A stretch of DNA of 64,000 bases from Trichoderma breve (Eukaryota > Ascomycota > Sordariomycetes > Hypocreales > Hypocreaceae), in NCBI RefSeq assembly GCF_028502605.1, contig NC_079236.1:2666001-2730000 (forward strand). The letters are read 5' to 3'. The stretch's first letter is position 1. Each line of letters opens with the position of its first letter. Positions 21,601 to 31,839 of this stretch are shown here, in pieces. The notes beneath the pieces were generated by a model. The model worked only from the letters and a program-made list of their open reading frames with translations. It had not been told where the DNA came from and did not search any database. The position numbers and the translations under genes were made by a program.

Positions 21601-24195
21601 AAGGTTGCTCAGTCCGTTCCGCAAAGCGTCAAGGAGCTCCTCATTGTGGGGTTGTGGCATAAGGGGAGCAGCAGGAACCATGGACGAGTGAACAACGTCT
21701 CGAAGTCCCTCCAGCTCCGTCTGAAGCTGGTCTCGAGAAGTTGCGTTAGCCTTGGACACAAGCGCTGACATCTCCTCCTTGAAATCCTCCATGCTCTTTA
21801 GGAGGCCGTCCAGGAAGTCTTCTTGGCCGGCGACTCCAGTAGCACGGTCAACATAGCCCTCAATAGCCACGCGGAGATTCTCAAGGCCATCCTTGGTGGC
21901 GTCCATGAGCTGATCAGTCTCGCGGCCGTTATTGTCAGAAATGGATCTAAACTCGAGTTTCATAAAGTCCATCAGCTCGTGCAACTTGTTGCTAATTTCG
22001 TCATTGTTGCGAGTCGGCACAAGAGCGCTGCTCTTTCCCAGATCCAAGTCGCTGAGGCCCTCTTTGACGGCACGGAGCATGTCCTCGCGTGTTAATTCGT
22101 TGCTAATCGCAGACGGGGCCACTGGGAATTCGAATTCCTCTAGGCACTCGCGGACGGCTTCGATAATCTCATCTCTGGACATGGACGCTTGAGTATCCAT
22201 CTGGGGAGGTACGTAGTGCTTCAGGCCCTCCACGACAGCCGTCAAGATTTCATCTCTCGTGGCTGCCGGAGGCATTTGGCTGCGACTTTCGTATTCCTGG
22301 AGACCCTGCTTCAAGCACTCGAGGATCTCGTCCCTCTCTAGGCCAATCTGCTGTACTTCAATCTCTGGCTTGTAAGTCTCCCAAGCTTCACGCACAGCCT
22401 CGATGACGTCGTCTCTGTTTAGGTCTGGCATTTCCTTGGTGGCATCATTGTCCTTGAGCGCTCTCCTCAGAGCAGTATATATCTCTTGGTAGTCGACTGA
22501 GATCTTCTGCAGAGCTGCGGATGCCTGAGACTGGCGGCGGTGTTCCTTGAGAACATGGGTGAGCTGCTCTTTCATCTGCTCCAGTCCCTCGTCAATGACC
22601 CGCGAAACCTCATCCTTACTAGCCGAGGGCGATGGCTCGGTGTTGTCTCCTTGGTTTCTACCGACATTCTCCAGTCTCTTGCCGAGTTCACGACCCATAC
22701 CCAGGACTTCGCCTCGGAGTTCTCGCACAAGTGCTTTGACCTCTGCAGTGAGGCCGCCGCCTGCCGCAACGCTATCCTTGACTGAGCGAATGATGTTGAT
22801 GACATCGTCGTTTAGAATGCCCTGGGAACCGGGTGCCCGGCGACTGTCCAAGTTGTTGAGCGATCGTGGAGCAATGGCACTGCTTGGGCCATGGTGAATG
22901 CTGCCCTCGTGGTCCAGACTGAATCTACGAGCGTGACCAGGAACGCTCATAGGCACCATAGCACTCTCAGTCTGGAGACGAACAAAGTCCACTAGTTCCT
23001 CTACCTTGGCAGCAGTTGCCATACCAGTGAGCTTCTCCGAAAGCTCAAGGAGATGGCTGAGGAGTGACTCCTGTCCATCCTTGGTACCAAGACCGCGGAG
23101 AATCTTCTCCAGCAGGAGAATGGAAATTGCACCCGAATTGTCACCGCCCACCAAGGATGGCGTGCTCATAGACGCGCGATCGATAGATTCGGCAAAGCTC
23201 TTGGGCGAGGGAATTCGGGGCATTTGGTATGTTCGCCCACTGTTGGGTGACTGCGGGTGAGGCTTGTTGTCAAGGAAATAGCCGCCGTTGTACGAGTCCC
23301 TTGAGGAAATCTTGGCCGAAGTCTCATTGATATTGCCTAGCAAATCCCTGAGACTCTTTCTGATGTCCTCGTCTCGAGTGTTTGTAGCCTCCTTGAGGCT
23401 GAGCAGATCCGTGGCATTGTCTCTGCTGCGTCGGCTGAGAGCTGCCATTTCCTTTTGCAGGGAGCTCGCGATGCTGGTGAGACTAAGGATCTGCGATGCC
23501 AGAGAGTCCATAGTTGCTCCCTTGGCGCCATTGGTGATGTTGGAGAGCGGCGGCTCTGCTTCCTTGGTGGGTGATCCACTAGGCATGCTCTGCAAGGCCA
23601 GCATGGTAGACGACTGGGGCGGAGTGTTTTCCGACAGAATGCTTTGCGGTGCCGGTCGACGGACGGTAGGTCGCACAATGGGTGTTATGCTGCTTGATAG
23701 TGATTGTGTCGAGAGGTTCATCTCTTTATCGTAGATGCTGGTGCGAGGTACTTCAAAGGAGCTGACTTCTCGGAGTCCTGGCGGTGTCGAAGGCCTGACA
23801 CCTCTCTCCGATCTTTCAAAAGACTTTGCGGGAGACGTGTTGTTGCTGGGGGTGCCCGAGTTATTCTCCAGCATCATACTGATATCTCGCACAGAGCCAG
23901 ATGCCATCGACTGCAGCCTGCGGTGAGGCCCGGCGCCCTTTGCGATGGATCTATCCGGCGATGTGTCGTTGACGCGCTTGGACACGGGAGGAGGCATGTG
24001 AGTGCCGTGGTTCTCGCGAACCCGCTCAGTCAGCGCAGCATGAGCAGACTGGATGGCGCTCGACACTGGATACGGCGATGTGCCTGCGCGCGCGGAATGC
24101 TTGGGCGACTGATGGTTGAGAGGCGGCTGCGGCAGCGCGCGCTCAGACTCTGCACCGTCCCACCTGCTACGAGTTAATTGACGCCAAAGCAACAT
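18691..24195 (-). CDS. Giant coiled-coil protein with internal repeats
   Basis: Uninterrupted frame of about 1834 residues from the ATG at 24195. The frame is open to 24402, but the extra 69 residues are hydrophobic/basic and look like leader sequence. A short 5' exon spliced near 24170 is also possible, so the start is uncertain. The N-terminal 300 residues are Ser/Pro-rich and disordered. A long helical region follows. Its middle has at least ten degenerate copies of a DEI(L/I)-A(L/V)-EGL unit (about 21440-22620). It then runs into a heptad-rich rod ending in a strong coiled coil (RRSLLSLRTEQEGLLKQK). The tail is basic and then very acidic (EYEEEIDEDDEDDHAR). Fungal proteins of this type are often labelled chromosome-segregation ATPase-like, but no Walker A motif is seen. 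A scaffold role at the septum, cortex or spindle is possible. Confidence 0.8.
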   Translation of the reverse strand: MLLWRQLTRSRWDGAESERALPQPPLNHQSPKHSARAGTSPYPVSSAIQSAHAALTERVRENHGTHMPPPVSKRVNDTSPDRSIAKGAGPHRRLQSMASGSVRDISMMLENNSGTPSNNTSPAKSFERSERGVRPSTPPGLREVSSFEVPRTSIYDKEMNLSTQSLSSSITPIVRPTVRRPAPQSILSENTPPQSSTMLALQSMPSGSPTKEAEPPLSNITNGAKGATMDSLASQILSLTSIASSLQKEMAALSRRSRDNATDLLSLKEATNTRDEDIRKSLRDLLGNINETSAKISSRDSYNGGYFLDNKPHPQSPNSGRTYQMPRIPSPKSFAESIDRASMSTPSLVGGDNSGAISILLLEKILRGLGTKDGQESLLSHLLELSEKLTGMATAAKVEELVDFVRLQTESAMVPMSVPGHARRFSLDHEGSIHHGPSSAIAPRSLNNLDSRRAPGSQGILNDDVINIIRSVKDSVAAGGGLTAEVKALVRELRGEVLGMGRELGKRLENVGRNQGDNTEPSPSASKDEVSRVIDEGLEQMKEQLTHVLKEHRRQSQASAALQKISVDYQEIYTALRRALKDNDATKEMPDLNRDDVIEAVREAWETYKPEIEVQQIGLERDEILECLKQGLQEYESRSQMPPAATRDEILTAVVEGLKHYVPPQMDTQASMSRDEIIEAVRECLEEFEFPVAPSAISNELTREDMLRAVKEGLSDLDLGKSSALVPTRNNDEISNKLHELMDFMKLEFRSISDNNGRETDQLMDATKDGLENLRVAIEGYVDRATGVAGQEDFLDGLLKSMEDFKEEMSALVSKANATSRDQLQTELEGLRDVVHSSMVPAAPLMPQPHNEELLDALRNGLSNLRQEILRPRPETSEILDALNDGLNDIRAGIDRITNKPVDLTANDEILDALKEGLDGVRSDIGTIRDSSNDRAVAIRTVGGGENENEMAIIPADMAKQNDIKNLEILITQLRAKIEEIKPNAATPAAAPRVDLSHLENMLHDVQRGVNELKSRAPVVVQAAKPREGSEQDKDDAEKPKEEEEYVMKSIPSIFTKSGGNPTKEDVAAIENILRNTKSRVDHLIDGDQAVRREHIDTLESLILESREAIRSVNRQLEDIPNLFHKDDFTKLTKIISELGEGLQEVQEHAEREAKSPEKVKKSDVHAVETVVREIKTLVDGIAVADFATITTREDLGKLEAAMKETKETFEHYHEASSKALVDRQSDIRTFLEEFQTEVRNKLVDGSTGIEGIGKALKTMGEKVEKNENVAGDVKDMFEAMKSEFEISKEAIAGSRIESNEKLDEVTENIRAKIDDKISEVLAKNEALRIMMDEKSQAAEAREIVTESAVAGTKAVADELKLLIDTLGSTVTDSLEKMEEASKIVFTKVEEVAARSEETHNEGKADHQQTRDQVEAAVGKVHSSVGEYQPQILEAVKSILGLVGDHFEHSKSIEDKVVGAIPTEQAFRAMMPEKYDDAVVHEKLDKIVQHNDAAAQALVQLQTLDKVHRSVSDSAAELSEFLSKQSRHMVEERDNRAKILEETNIALERANTEREHAEASVKTLKEEEEWLRRSLLSLRTEQEGLLKQKTRLTGDVSALETALRLRKEELHEMEIRAEGLERRIFNGVMDHSRVLLFGKKAKDGADSMNRKRVKKPAGEDGTRAIPTHLSATRTPMAPGQTGTPRRIASLSQMTKNVASSTITRSHSVKTPGVNVNGHRKRSWGGTQQKSGLSEENKENVSVDETVEELDEGDMVNVTHESAVHDAAGDSSEYEEEIDEDDEDDHARERHDESEGTTRRRISKGSSAYEDEDSGSEYEESIDGDEEPHAAVVVR
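21440..22625 (-). repeat. Degenerate protein-level repeat (xDEI--A--EGL) in the coiled-coil gene
   Basis: About ten units spaced roughly 30-60 residues apart. Each has an acidic cap, then I/L-x-A/C-L/V-x-x-G/A-L. Examples are KDEVSRVIDEGLEQM, RDDVIEAVREAWE, RDEILECLKQGLQEY, RDEILTAVVEGLKHY, RDEIIEAVRECLEEF, REDMLRAVKEGLSDL, NEELLDALRNGLSNL, SEILDALNDGLNDI and NDEILDALKEGLDGV. The similarity is at protein level; DNA identity between units is weak. Confidence 0.8.
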
Positions 24196-25360
24196 GGCGG
24201 TTTGATGTGGTGAGGGTATACGCACATTGGGATGAGTCCTCGATCCGAGGAAGCTGAATGTTGATGTCTCAGGTAGGGATCTCCGTCGAAAGAGCCTTGT
24301 CGCCCAGTATATGGCATGCTTTCGCCGTCGATGGAATGCGGCGTGCAAATGGGTGAGAAAGAGAAATTGCGAAAGTAGAACGCCCGCCGTAAATATCAAC
24401 AATCAGACTTGCGGCGCTAGGAGAGAGGGAATCGATGACGGTGGGATTATGTATTCCGTATTTCGGCTGTTAAATATTATATCGCGGTGTGCAGCCTGCT
24501 GCAGAGAGTGTGAGAGAAATAAAAAAAGGCGTTAACTCTGCTTCAACAAAGAAAAAGCAGATGCTGACGCCTCCAACTCCCAATCTTGGAAAAAGATGGG
24601 GAGTTTTCTGTGTTTCGTTGTTTCACAACTCTCGGCTTTTCATAAAAGTTCGGCTTGATAAAAGTTGCGGGTGGTTGGATTGTTCTGATGGGGACACTTT
24701 TGGGGTGGACGGGACTCATCAAGAAGGCGGGCAGCGGACAGGGGTGTTTTGTTTGTTGCGCCATTGGCGCGTTGCCGGGCAACCAAGTGCCGGGGGTGGG
24801 CGTTTGTGCATGCCTTTTACCACGGTGCTCGTACTCGTACAGGGGGGAAATACATTCACTCATTGGCTCTGGCCTTCGAAGTGTGATGGATTATGGCGAA
24901 TCAGGATTTGGCGCAAGGCACATGGCGTTAAGCCACGTCAATATTTTGGGCCATTGCTGGGGATATCTTATAGTCTCTAGAGAGATTTCGCTTCGGGGGG
25001 GCTGGTGGAGATGCGTTGGAGATGCGTTGCCCTGTGCGCTCATCTGCTGTCGAAGCGTGTAAGTGGATGGATACGCGTAGTTTTGTATGTTAAGAATACG
25101 TCTTATTCATGGTTTGATCGCTAACTATCTAATTCTACACAGAGCAGAGTCGTTCTATACATGCCATCCATGGCGGCCAAGAACATCCCGAGCCCAACGG
25201 CGCCTGTAAACACTCTCCAAAGAAAGACGCCGTAGCCCAGTATTTTCTGTCTCTTTCTTTTTTAATTTTCCCTCTTTGTCTTTCTCTCTTTTGTATCTCA
25301 ATTGAGGAATTTTTTCTCTTTTTCGTTTTATCATTTGTAGGTTGTACAGGTTGTGTTGGT
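24196..25360. other. Intergenic, coiled-coil gene promoter
   Basis: Upstream region of the coiled-coil gene and 3' region of the GGC1 gene. It includes a T-rich stretch at about 25250-25330. No gene seen. Confidence 0.6.
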
Positions 25361-26845
25361 TTATGCGGGGGTAGGCTGCTGCTTGGCGAACATGGTGTCG
25401 AAAGCAGGGATCAAAGTCTGGGCAAGCCAAAAAGAGAAGACCAGCTTGGGTCCAGTCATGAGCAGCTGCAAAACATTTCATGTCAGTCTCAATTTAATAG
25501 AGAGGGAGGGGGAGGGGTGTGTGTGAATGAAGGCTTGCTACTGCGATCAGCTCTCCACTTGCATCATCAAAGAGATGATAAAGCAGCAAGCAATAGCAGA
25601 AACACAGCCATCACCAACACAGTATCAATAATCGTACCTTGGGAACAAGGCCCTTGAAGAAACTGGGCAGACCCTCATTCTTGGCCATGTTGGTCAGAAT
25701 TCGGAAGCCGCTCTCGGGGTTGTCAAAGTTGCGGTTCTGGATTCGGGTCTTGATGACATCGAGGGGAGCAGAGACGACGAGAGAGGCGGAAGCACCCGCA
25801 ATGGAAGCGACAAAGTTCTGGAACCAGCTGGCCTTGTTGTAGTCCTCAAGGTGGAACAGGTACTCCTTGGCGAAAGCAGAGCCTCCGAAGAGCTGGATTG
25901 GGTACATTCGTCAGCACAGAGTCACTCGGGTCTCTCACACAAAATGCAGAAGCAGATGGGACTTACAGCGAAAGATCCGGGAGCGTTTCGAGCAGCAGTC
26001 CATCCCCAGCCTCGGTACAGGCCGAAACCCTCATCGGCGACAATCTTGAGGACGCCACGGCCACGGAAAGCCTCGGGGTTCGTCTGGCGCTTGATCTTGA
26101 GCACATCGAGGGGCAGCAGGACGATTTCTCCGATACCGATCAAGCTATCGCAAAGTCAGCAACAGAATTTCAGAAAGACACCTTGATCGACGAGTTCTCC
26201 TACCTGCCAGCAGTCGAGTGCATGATAGCCTTGCCGGTCTTCTTGCCAAAGGCATTCTCAAAGTCCTTGCCGTAGTGCTTGCCCAAGAAGTCGCGCGCAA
26301 CGGGCTGGCCACCATACTTGTATATTCTCTGCAGAACCTTGTATCCGGCGGCATAGCCCAGACCCGGGAACAGCGACACAAACTTTCGTCCAAAGGGAGC
26401 CGAGGCCTTGTCCTTGAAGATGACCTGGTTCAATTGGCTGGCGGAGGCAACCTGCGATGATGTTCAGCTGGATGATTCGGAATTCATGAATTTCGCTCCC
26501 CCTGCAATTGCCGCGCATATTGTTGCAAAATGGGGGATGTGGTGAATGCGTCCTTACTCGGGTTTGGTTGCTCATCAATCGCTTTGCGATCGTATCCACC
26601 TATTAAGAGCGCAAAAAAATTCGTCAGTCAAGGCGTCGATGGCTTCTGCGATTCCTTCCGGACGACATACGGGGTGGAAAATTGCCAGCTCAGAAATACC
26701 AGCGGAACCTGAAATCCATTCATCAGTCACAATTCGTTGTCCGCGCTCGCAATTGGGCGCGCGCAAGAGGAAATTGTTGTATACCTGAGCCGAGCAGGCG
26801 AGCCAGGTTTGACTCCTTCGATGATCCAGAGGCCGGTGGTGACAT
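25361..26845 (-). CDS. GGC1: Mitochondrial GTP/GDP carrier Ggc1
   Basis: Inner-membrane antiporter that imports GTP into the matrix in exchange for GDP. Seven exons on the minus strand: 26845-26785, 26708-26671, 26599-26558, 26451-26204, 26144-25967, 25892-25638 and 25465-25361. All phases agree, giving 308 residues against about 300 in yeast Ggc1/Yhm1. It aligns with that protein in order: NLARLLGSGSAG at the start, ELAIFHPVDTIAKRLMSN (first carrier signature), LFPGLGYAAGYKVLQRIYKY, IGEIVLLPLDVLKIKRQTNP (second signature), YRGWGWTAARNAPGSFA, SAPLDVIKTRIQNRNFDNP (third signature), FFKGLVPK and TGPKLVFSFWLAQTLIP. Three exons are only 38-61 nt. In yeast, loss of Ggc1 disturbs mitochondrial iron, which is of interest because the Fe-S gene NFU1 lies two genes away. 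Confidence 0.95.
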
Positions 26846-27829
26846 TTTGTGAAAAGGTTCGTAAAAAAGAGGATGAAAAAAATTACACAATACCAAGGGT
26901 ATACAGAAAATAAACAGAGAGAGAACAAATCAAGACCCCTTGCCGCACAAGCACAAAAAAGGGAAGATGGAAAGAAACCAGAAAAAGGTTCCGTCGAATA
27001 TTTTGCTTGTGGGATGGGAAACTTTTTTTTTCTGGCTGTTGGATATCTTATGACGCTTTCGGGCTGCCGATAAGGAACCTTGGGTCGAGACTTTTAGCAC
27101 TGGGACCGATTCTCGGCGGGCACGCGAGAGGTTTGGCGCTGTGGCTTTAGCGGGGTTGTAGCGGCCTCTTGGAGGGGTAATTTGCGCTGTATCGGATGAT
27201 CTTTTCTGGCTGATAATAACTCGGGCTCTTTTTTCTTTTTTTTTTTTCAGCTTAATCGTGGCGCTACCCTGGAAATTGGAGCTATTTTGCTCAAGGTATC
27301 CAGCGAAATGGCGAGTTGACGAGAAAGAAAACAATAAAAGACAAAAAGGAAAAAGAAGGAATAAGACTTCTTTTTGATATGTGAGATGAGCAAAGGCCCG
27401 TATATTTACGGGTACCCAGGCATTTCGGTAGCCTGTGACCACGCCATTGTTGAAGCCGCCTTGTGTCGGGAGCAATTATGAGACCGAGGTCTCAAAAGCG
27501 ACCCTGACTTAAGCTTCCCTGCCGCGGCTTTATAGCCGAAACAGCAGACGGCAGGATGCTCATGAAAACGACAATTAGTACGTAGTGGATTGAAGAGGCA
27601 CTTCTCAATAACTAACGATCCGGCTCAGGCTCCGTGGTAATTTCTCTTTTGAAAAGAAAAGGCAGTTTAACAAACACACTGTTGATATAGGTCTTCTGCT
27701 AGCATTCCCACTTTAAACAGCAGCTTAGATACAAGACATATGTTCGCTTTACTTGTAGGCATGAATGAAAATGACAGTCTAGAGCAGCAGTCACAGAAGA
27801 TGGAATTCAATTATATTGGTACAATGCCT
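26846..27829. other. Intergenic, GGC1 promoter
   Basis: Promoter and leader of GGC1 and 3' region of RPC82. There are several A or T homopolymer runs (for example 27025-27031 and 27236-27247). No gene seen. Confidence 0.6.
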
Positions 27830-29996
27830 TTAGTATTCCCGGAATATCGACACCATCTCGTCCAGTCTCATAACTTGTCCAAGAAGCTTATTCTGTTCCT
27901 CCAAATGCCTGTTATACTTGTTGTAATGCTCCGCCGTCATCACCTCTTCCTCCTTTCCCATGACGTCCTTTCTCTCGACAAAGGACAGAATGTTCCGCTC
28001 CCTGTGTCTCTCCACCTGCAGTGTCTGCAGAGCGCGAACCATTGCCTTGTACAAGTCATCCAGGATCTGCGCCTGGCTTCGTTCCCGGTCAAAGAACCAG
28101 AAAAAGAGCGTCCTGTTGGCCACTCTTGTGTTGTCCTTGGGGACTTCTTGCACGTCTACCAGACCAGCCATCTGCATGGCAAGCATCTTGGCCTGCACGT
28201 CCGTCTTCTTCATCAGCGCCGCAGAAGGCAGCATCTTTTCATCCAGTTTGCCTTTTTCTCGGAGGATGCGGGTAAGGCGGAGTCCATGTCTGCCAAAGGA
28301 TTGCTCGATGGAGGCATCTAGTTCCGTCTCTCGAAGGCGCTCCATAACCTGGTCGAAGTCCACTGTCCATTGCCCGCGGCCTTGTGTTCCGCAGTGGCGA
28401 ACGAAGCGGTGCTTGCTTTCTGCTAGTAATAGGAGATGCGCGCGCATCTGGTCTAGACGATTATCCGTCGATGTCGCTGCATCGTCAAACGTCACCTTGG
28501 TTGGTCGGGCTCCATTGGTCTTGGATGCCGATCGAGATCTTCTGGAAAAGCTCCCCTTTGTGCCCATGTCGTCCGAATCATCGCTGTCAAATGGCCCTGA
28601 TGGGTCTTCATCCGAGTCATCATTAATCATGTCGTTGCCGGCGGGCGCGGTTTTGATCTTCTCTGCACTCTGATAATCTATCTTATCTTTAGGGGCCTTC
28701 CCTATGCCTGCTGTGACGTTGACCGACTCGTCAAGATGCTCGTAGACGTCCATCGTCGTAGCTGTCGCTTGTTGAGCAATTGAGTCTTCCCCCAGGAAAG
28801 GGTCTGCCCGGCACCTGGATACATCCATGGTAAGCAGGCCTAGCAGCGTGCGATATACCTCGCCGGTGACCTCTCCTAGAGTGTCCTTGGCGAAGCTGGC
28901 TAGACGATGGCTACGCAGCTCAACTAGACATTTGTCATAATTTACCCTGACGACCACGTTTGGCTGGGGAGTTCAGTTAGACGAATGTACTCGCAACATG
29001 GGGGAGCAGGGAGGAAATCTTACATTAAGAGGTGGCATATCGTCTTCCATCGCTCTATCCTCCTCTCCCAATCCATTCCCGAGCTTTCTTCGCTTGGTTA
29101 CGGGTCCACCAAACTGGTCAAGCTGCCTCTTCAGAGCTTTGGGTTGATCTTTAAACGCTCGGTATTGCTCCATAATCTGCCTTTGCTGATCAATTTTCGT
29201 CTTGGTTGCCTTTTCGCCAGGGGCCGTCTTGGTGACCTCCGCTTCAATTTCGTGGTAAACATCGCTTGGATTACGGAAAGACTGCGGCCTAACCGTCTCA
29301 ATGATTTCGCATCGAATCAAGTGGCTCAGCACATTGTGAAGTTCGGCTTCGGACTCAATTAGACCAGAGTCAGCTCCATTCACACCATTGCCGTTTGCGT
29401 GCCCGTTTGATCTTGGAGCTCGGGAAACATATGCGTGAGTCAGCTCGGCGATCCTTGCATATCCAAGAAGCAGAAGAGTCTGCACGAGGTCGCGCTCTGC
29501 CTTTCCGTATTGGCTCTCAATCATCTCCAAGATCTTGCCAGATCGAACTAGATTATAGCATGCGCCGGGATTGGCTTCATAGGTAGTGCGCTTGGTGTCG
29601 GCATCGGTGTGGTGGTATAACAGATTCTGCTGGATCAAGACGCCCAGACCATTGCGAATTTGGCGGGGGCCCAGCTGCGTGTAGAGCCCAAGCTGTGTGA
29701 TGGTTGATCGGCCTTTTGTGAAGAGTGCGGCGAGGATTCGCTGCAACAATGCCAAACCAAACAGAGTCAGCCTTTATCAAACATTGGAGCGCAGAGCGCG
29801 CTGGTCCTCGTATCGTATGACGGCGCCAATGGATGAAGAGATGGAACGTACCGAAGGAAGTTCGCCATAGAGATCATTGACTAGGAGAGCGCAAAGCTCC
29901 GCCGCATGTTTAGTCTGTATATGTCGCTGGAGTTAGCCTGTTTCCTCCTCCCATCTCGGTTCAATGCAAACGGCGAGTGTGACTAACGACGAACAT
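27830..29996 (-). CDS. RPC82: RNA polymerase III subunit RPC3/Rpc82
   Basis: Subunit of the Pol III initiation subcomplex, with winged-helix domains that help open promoter DNA for tRNA and 5S synthesis. Exons (minus strand) 29996-29988, 29914-29852, 29740-29024 and 28963-27830 give 640 residues, near family size. The N-terminus reads TKHAAELCALLVNDLYGELPS and continues across a splice into RILAALFTKGRSTITQL, the typical first winged helix. It is followed by GPRQIRNGLGVLIQQNLLYH. An acidic linker (DSDEDPSGPFDSDDSDD) lies near residue 410. The C-terminus has RTLFFWFFDRERSQ and a final coiled coil (HYNKYNRHLEEQNKLLGQV). The first exon would be only 9 nt (Met-Phe-Val). That is the least certain part; the rest is firm. 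Confidence 0.9.
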
Positions 29997-30614
29997 TGCT
30001 TGCTCCTAGAGATCCTCTCACTATCTCTAGAGCTGCCACAGGTGCTACCTCGGAGTCATTGACTTGTGCCGCAACAAATCCAGATTCCTCGTGCACCGAT
30101 AGGGCTGGAAAGGCGTTGGGAGAAAGTCGCAGCGTTGGTCGGGTCAAAGTGAAGATGAAGCGGAAAAAAAAGTTGACGGTTCAGTGATGTGTTTTGCGAG
30201 CTGCGGAATGGGCCGCCAATTTTTTTGCGGGCAAGTGGTGAGCCAAAAAGGAAGGTGGGGCACGCGCAGAGCGTAAGGCAGCAGGTACCTTTGCCTGTGG
30301 TGGCAGACGGTTTGGCAGCTGCAGGTACTTTAAGCCTTGTCTTTGGTTGGAGATTTTGGAACCTCCAATTATATCATCTTGATTTCCAAGTTGATACACC
30401 ATGAATGCGTCATACATGCGCATCAGAAAATAAATTACAGGTAAATATGGGTTAGAATTCAGGGATTGTGACTACAATGATTTTACAAATTCTGTATGCG
30501 TATTCCTAGGTGTATGGGGGTGAGGGTATCGTTTTACTTTACTTGCGTTTCTACATGTCATGCCTCCTAACGTACAGACTGCCTTACAGACAGAACACCA
30601 ATCTGAGCCAGGCT
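29997..30614. other. Intergenic, RPC82 promoter / NFU1 3' region
   Basis: Tandem minus-strand genes flank it. No gene or RNA signature seen. Confidence 0.6.
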
Positions 30615-31563
30615 TCATGATGCCTCGGCTGCCTTCTGCTGCTGCTTCAGCTTCTCCTCAAATTTGGCAAACTCTTGCAGAGAAATCTCCTCTTCCTCAT
30701 CCAGAATCTGCTTTACTCCCTGGACTTCTTCAATCTATGCGATAGGAGAACCCGACGGTCAGTGAACAATTGTTTGGTAACAGCAACTTGATAAGACTCA
30801 CATAATGCATCAACATGCCCTCAATGCCATTCTTCAATGTCACTGTACTTGAGTCGCATGTCCGGCAAGCTCCGCGAAGCTTTAGCAGCACCTGGCCATC
30901 CTCGAAGCCGCGGAATTCAATGTCACCACCGTCCTCCTGGATGGCTGGGCGGATTCTCGTTTCCAGCAGCTCCTTGATCATGCCCACAACCTCACTGTCG
31001 TTTTCGTTGTAGGCCAGACTGTCTTCTTCCACAGCCGCGGATTCATCCCCCTTGCGCTCCGCGACATTGACTATGGTCTCGCCGGAAGTGATAGCCTCGG
31101 TTATGAGAGCAAAGATTTCGGGGCGCACATGAGCCCAGTTGGCATCTCCAGCCTTGGTAACAGTGATAAAGTCGGCTCCGTAGAAGACTGAGGTTATGCC
31201 GTCAATGTTCATGAGCTTCGCAGCCAAGGGCGAGGGATGCGGCGGAGAAATCGTAGCTCGCGGGTTTAGATACTCTATAAACGGGGTGCTCATGTCTGGC
31301 GGGATGATGCGGTGATTCGGTAGGAATTTGAGGGCATCCGGGTTGGGTGTGTTTTCAGTCTGGATGAAGATTGTCCGTACACCGCTCGGGATAGGGCGCT
31401 GTGTCTTCCTTGCGTGAGGCCGTGATGCGGCAATGACTGGGATCCGCATGCCGGTGCTGAGATGCCGCTGAGAGGCTACTGCGATTCGACATGCCGGCAA
31501 TGGCCTTGAGATTGCAGCGGCGACGAATCGCGACGCTGCTCTGTGCATATTTAGCGATGCCAT
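30615..31563 (-). CDS. NFU1: Mitochondrial Fe-S cluster scaffold Nfu1
   Basis: Late-acting carrier that delivers 4Fe-4S clusters to mitochondrial targets such as lipoate synthase and succinate dehydrogenase (family knowledge). Exons (minus strand) 31563-30802 and 30734-30615 give 293 residues. The N-terminus MASLNMHRAASRFVAAAISR is an import presequence. The Nfu N-domain starts at IFIQTENTPNPDALKFLP. The C-terminal NifU-like domain has IRPAIQEDGGDIEFRGFEDG and the cluster-binding CxxC in GACRTCDSST (about residues 227-230), then LKNGIEGMLMHY spliced to IEEVQGVKQILDEE. The tail is a short Glu/Lys/Gln helix. The start is the first ATG giving a presequence; a longer frame upstream (to 31635) encodes a Phe-rich leader-like peptide. 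It is divergent from QCR2. Confidence 0.94.
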
Positions 31564-31839
31564 GGTATAATTTCCCCTTGACAGGACAAGACAAAGAGAA
31601 AAGAAGAAAAAAAAAGGAAAAGAAAAAGACGGCAAGCTACTGATTACAAACCGACGTCAAGAGGCAACTTTGGAGCGCAAAGATGGATATCCGCGGCGCA
31701 TCACGTGACCGAGCCAACCTCTCCCGGCTGCCGAAAATTAGACGGATAGCTGCACGACGAGGCACTTCTTTTTCGGCGATCCATTGCTCCATCACGACGC
31801 CTCAAGGACCGTCAATTGACTACGCCATCACCCTCGACC
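31564..31839. promoter_or_regulatory. Bidirectional promoter NFU1 / QCR2 with TCACGTGA
   Basis: The 276 bases separate the start codons of two divergent nuclear genes for mitochondrial proteins. A perfect palindromic E-box TCACGTGA (Cbf1/CDEI or bHLH type) lies at 31701-31708, near the middle. An ATG at 31683 opens a 153-codon out-of-frame ORF across the QCR2 start. The QCR2 transcription start is therefore probably downstream of 31683. Confidence 0.6.
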
